Positions 5,431 to 6,933 of a stretch of DNA of 6,933 bases are shown piece by piece. The translations under genes and the position numbers were made by a program. The stretch covers positions 1 to 6,933 of the forward strand of contig NJEL02000069.1 in assembly GCA_002254825.2 (NCBI GenBank), written 5' to 3'. Below the pieces are notes generated by a model. It saw only the letters and a program-made list of their open reading frames with translations, was not told where the DNA came from and made no database searches. Numbering within the stretch: the stretch's first letter is position 1; each line of letters opens with the position of its first letter. Source of the stretch: Methanosarcinales archaeon ex4572_44 (lineage in GTDB: Archaea; Halobacteriota; Methanosarcinia; Methanosarcinales; EX4572-44).

Positions 5431-6272
5431 GGCAAACCGTCTATACCATCACAAATACCGCCCGCATGATGCGCACTCAGTACTCCGGGACGATCTTGAT
5501 AGTTGAAGGCAGTACGGATTCACGTGTTTATGGACGTCTTGTCAGTAAGACCGAATGTAGGATAATCCCTGCAGAGGGTAAAGAAAAAGCTATTAACGCC
5601 TTAGAGATGCTCGAGAAGGATAGTTTTAACGGTGTTCTAACGATTGTTGATGCCGACTTCTGGAAAATAGAAGGTGTTGAACCCAACAATTCAAATATAC
5701 TCCTGACTGATAGTCATGATCTTGAGACTATGATTCTATATTCAGATGCACTCGATAGTGTTCTATCCGAGTTCGGATCAGACCCAAAAATTATGGATCT
5801 TGGTAAACCAATCCGAGATATCTTGCTGGAAAGCGGTTTGCCTATTGGTTATCTGCGCTGGCTTTCATCAACCACGAAAGACAACCTCTCTTTAAAATTT
5901 AAGAAATTGTCCTTTGACAAGTTTGTAAACAAAAATACATTGATTGTAAATATCGATAATTTGATAGAACAGGCAAAAACCAATTCAAAAAACTCTAAAC
6001 TGGATGCAAATGCAACAAAGCTTAAAATAATAGCATTGGCAGGAGAAAGGCACGATCCATGGCAGGTCTGCTCAGGTCACGACCTGGTTATATTTTTATC
6101 GATCGGTCTCCAAAATATATTTGGAAATCACAGAGGAAAAAATGTTACTCCTGACGTTGTAGAGGGAATATTAAGAGTCGCTTATGACCATTCGCACTTC
6201 AGTTTGACCAACCTTCACAACTCGATTAAAACATGGGAAAAAGCAAATCCATCCTTCAAGATCTTGGAGTAA
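5427..6272 (+). CDS. ariB: DUF4435 TOPRIM-like protein, AriB-like (PARIS effector)
   Basis: This 281-residue protein has the DUF4435 TOPRIM-like layout. ILIVEGSTDSRVY (23-35) provides the acidic residue E27, close in position to the E26 I recall as essential in characterised AriB. PAEGKEKAINALEML (48-62), the DxD motif IVDADFW with D75/D77 (73-79), and HDLETMI with D98/E100 (97-103) complete the metal site. The remaining helical part ends NLHNSIKTWEKANP. In PARIS, AriB once released acts as a toxic nuclease that cleaves host tRNA(Lys) and blocks phage production; substrate specificity here is unknown. Its ATG overlaps the ATPase stop by 4 nt, with no strong SD, so translation is probably coupled to keep effector and inhibitor in ratio. 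The position of E27 supports the chosen start over Met14 or Met15. It is convergent with pth2, with 108 nt between them. Confidence 0.82.
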   Translation: MRQTVYTITNTARMMRTQYSGTILIVEGSTDSRVYGRLVSKTECRIIPAEGKEKAINALEMLEKDSFNGVLTIVDADFWKIEGVEPNNSNILLTDSHDLETMILYSDALDSVLSEFGSDPKIMDLGKPIRDILLESGLPIGYLRWLSSTTKDNLSLKFKKLSFDKFVNKNTLIVNIDNLIEQAKTNSKNSKLDANATKLKIIALAGERHDPWQVCSGHDLVIFLSIGLQNIFGNHRGKNVTPDVVEGILRVAYDHSHFSLTNLHNSIKTWEKANPSFKILE

Positions 6273-6380
6273 TTAAAGATGAATTGCTAATTAATGGTGC
6301 TATTATCTTACTCACTTTCCTTTAACCCACCCCTCTACTAACTTCCATCCATATCAATAAATTAGGTCTTGTGGTGGTGT

Positions 6381-6728
6381 TTATAGTAGTTTCAGGTTTC
6401 CTGTTATTTTTTCGATTTCTTCTTCTGGTGCGGGTCCTATGCCGAGTGTTGTGATTGTTCCTGGTGGGATCTCTGTTAGTCCTGCATCTGTGATTAGGGC
6501 TGTTGGAATACTTTTTCTCTCTGCAAGTTCTTTTAATTCGAACATGTCTTCCAGTTTGGGCACACGGAGCACGATCTTTTTCTGCCCGCCGCGTTTCCAG
6601 TTCTGTTTTACTGTGGTTGTTGCGTGTTCGTATGCGGTGACTGCTGCGTGTGCTACCTGGACTGCAAGTTTTCCTTTGGATAGTTTGAGGTCGTCGCGTA
6701 CGATGATGCATTGTTTGTATTCGTTCAT
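6381..6728 (-). CDS. pth2: Peptidyl-tRNA hydrolase, archaeal/eukaryotic type (Pth2)
   Basis: Pth2 hydrolyses the ester bond of peptidyl-tRNA released from stalled ribosomes, recycling tRNA in the cytoplasm. The 115-residue product is typical in length and complete: YKQCIIVRDDLKLSKGKLAVQVAHAAVTAY at 4-33 with the conserved GK(L/M)AxQxxHA core (K20, H27), a basic WKRGGQKKIVLRV segment, and the C-terminal ALITDAGLTEIPPGTITTLGIGPAP (77-101) holding the active-site Asp81 and the TxT at 91-93. GGAG lies 6 nt before the ATG. It is a single-gene unit, convergent with the defence-like operon, and seems to be ordinary chromosomal content marking the right border of the acquired segment. Confidence 0.96.
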   Translation of the reverse strand: MNEYKQCIIVRDDLKLSKGKLAVQVAHAAVTAYEHATTTVKQNWKRGGQKKIVLRVPKLEDMFELKELAERKSIPTALITDAGLTEIPPGTITTLGIGPAPEEEIEKITGNLKLL

Positions 6729-6933
6729 CTTGGTCTCCGAGAAATAATGGGGTGTGCGGGGGTTTCAGCCACGTGGAAAGTAGGGTGGTGTGTAAAGACG
6801 TTTCGAGCGTATCTAAAGTTCCAAGCGAAACGAGGAAATTGGGAGAGGGCTTAGACCGAACCAGATATGGCATGTTATACGCACCCGAAGGGTCGAAGCT
6901 TTGCAAAGCAAAGCGGAGAGTCGTGAGCAAAAG
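6729..6933. other. Palindrome-rich non-coding segment at the right edge
   Basis: I see no convincing gene here. Three inverted repeats lie in 110 nt: CGTTTCG (6799-6805) with CGAAACG (6826-6832) around a 20-nt loop; ACCC-GAA-GGGT (6882-6892 region); and the 12-nt perfect palindrome GCTTTGCAAAGC (6898-6909). No tRNA T-loop or acceptor stem fits. A minus-strand frame is open from the right edge through this stretch and runs on over pth2 in another frame, where it becomes Arg/Thr-rich nonsense, so I do not call it. A repeat element, a 5' leader or a small RNA are all possible. Confidence 0.3.

Noticed and set aside
6381..6728. Functional link between pth2 and the AriB-like tRNA-targeting effector
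   Set aside because: Both concern tRNA, but the genes are convergent with separate control, and pth2 is a housekeeping gene, so neighbourhood alone does not support a joint system.
6749..6853. 34-codon plus-strand ORF beginning MGCAGVSATWKVGW
   Set aside because: No SD, no promoter-like box, and it overlaps the palindromic segment; too short to support.
6322..6930. 202-codon minus-strand open frame covering pth2 and the right edge
   Set aside because: Over pth2 it is an out-of-frame Arg/Thr-rich shadow. Only the first ~67 codons could be real, and they match nothing I recognise.

Overview
The window is archaeal and most likely euryarchaeal. The evidence is an Spt5 (NGN+KOW) transcription factor gene followed by archaeal-type ribosomal proteins L11, L1 and L10 on the minus strand, an archaeal Pth2-type peptidyl-tRNA hydrolase, Shine-Dalgarno (SD) sites plus TATA/BRE-like boxes, and a DUF1786 actin-fold protein of a family I associate mainly with methanogens and their relatives. 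A methane- or alkane-metabolising lineage would fit, but nothing in the window fixes the genus.

Left part (1-2580, all minus strand): spt5 - rpl11 - rpl1 - rpl10, read right to left, with rpl10 cut by the left edge. The genes nearly touch (3 to 17 nt apart), except for a 102-nt gap between rpl11 and rpl1. That gap holds a TATA-like box and two overlapping inverted repeats that cannot both fold at once, so rpl1-rpl10 may have their own promoter or leader control. secE, often found just upstream of spt5 in archaea, is absent here.

Middle part (2581-4074): a gap with a possible plus-strand gene remnant ending at a hairpin plus T-tract; a DUF1786 gene split by an apparent single-base deletion near 3404; an unlisted 43-codon membrane-protein ORF just upstream of it on the same strand; and a short plus-strand fragment that looks like the signal-peptide start of a secreted protein.

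Right part (4075-6272, plus strand): a two-gene unit with a 4-nt ATGA overlap. The first encodes an ABC-type/AAA ATPase and the second a DUF4435 TOPRIM-like protein. This is the architecture of the PARIS anti-phage system (AriA sensor ATPase and AriB nuclease effector), and it is the most notable content of the window. It has its own promoter-like box and strong SD, and looks more AT-rich than the ribosomal genes, as expected of an acquired cassette. A convergent pth2 follows, then a palindrome-rich stretch at the right edge with no convincing gene.
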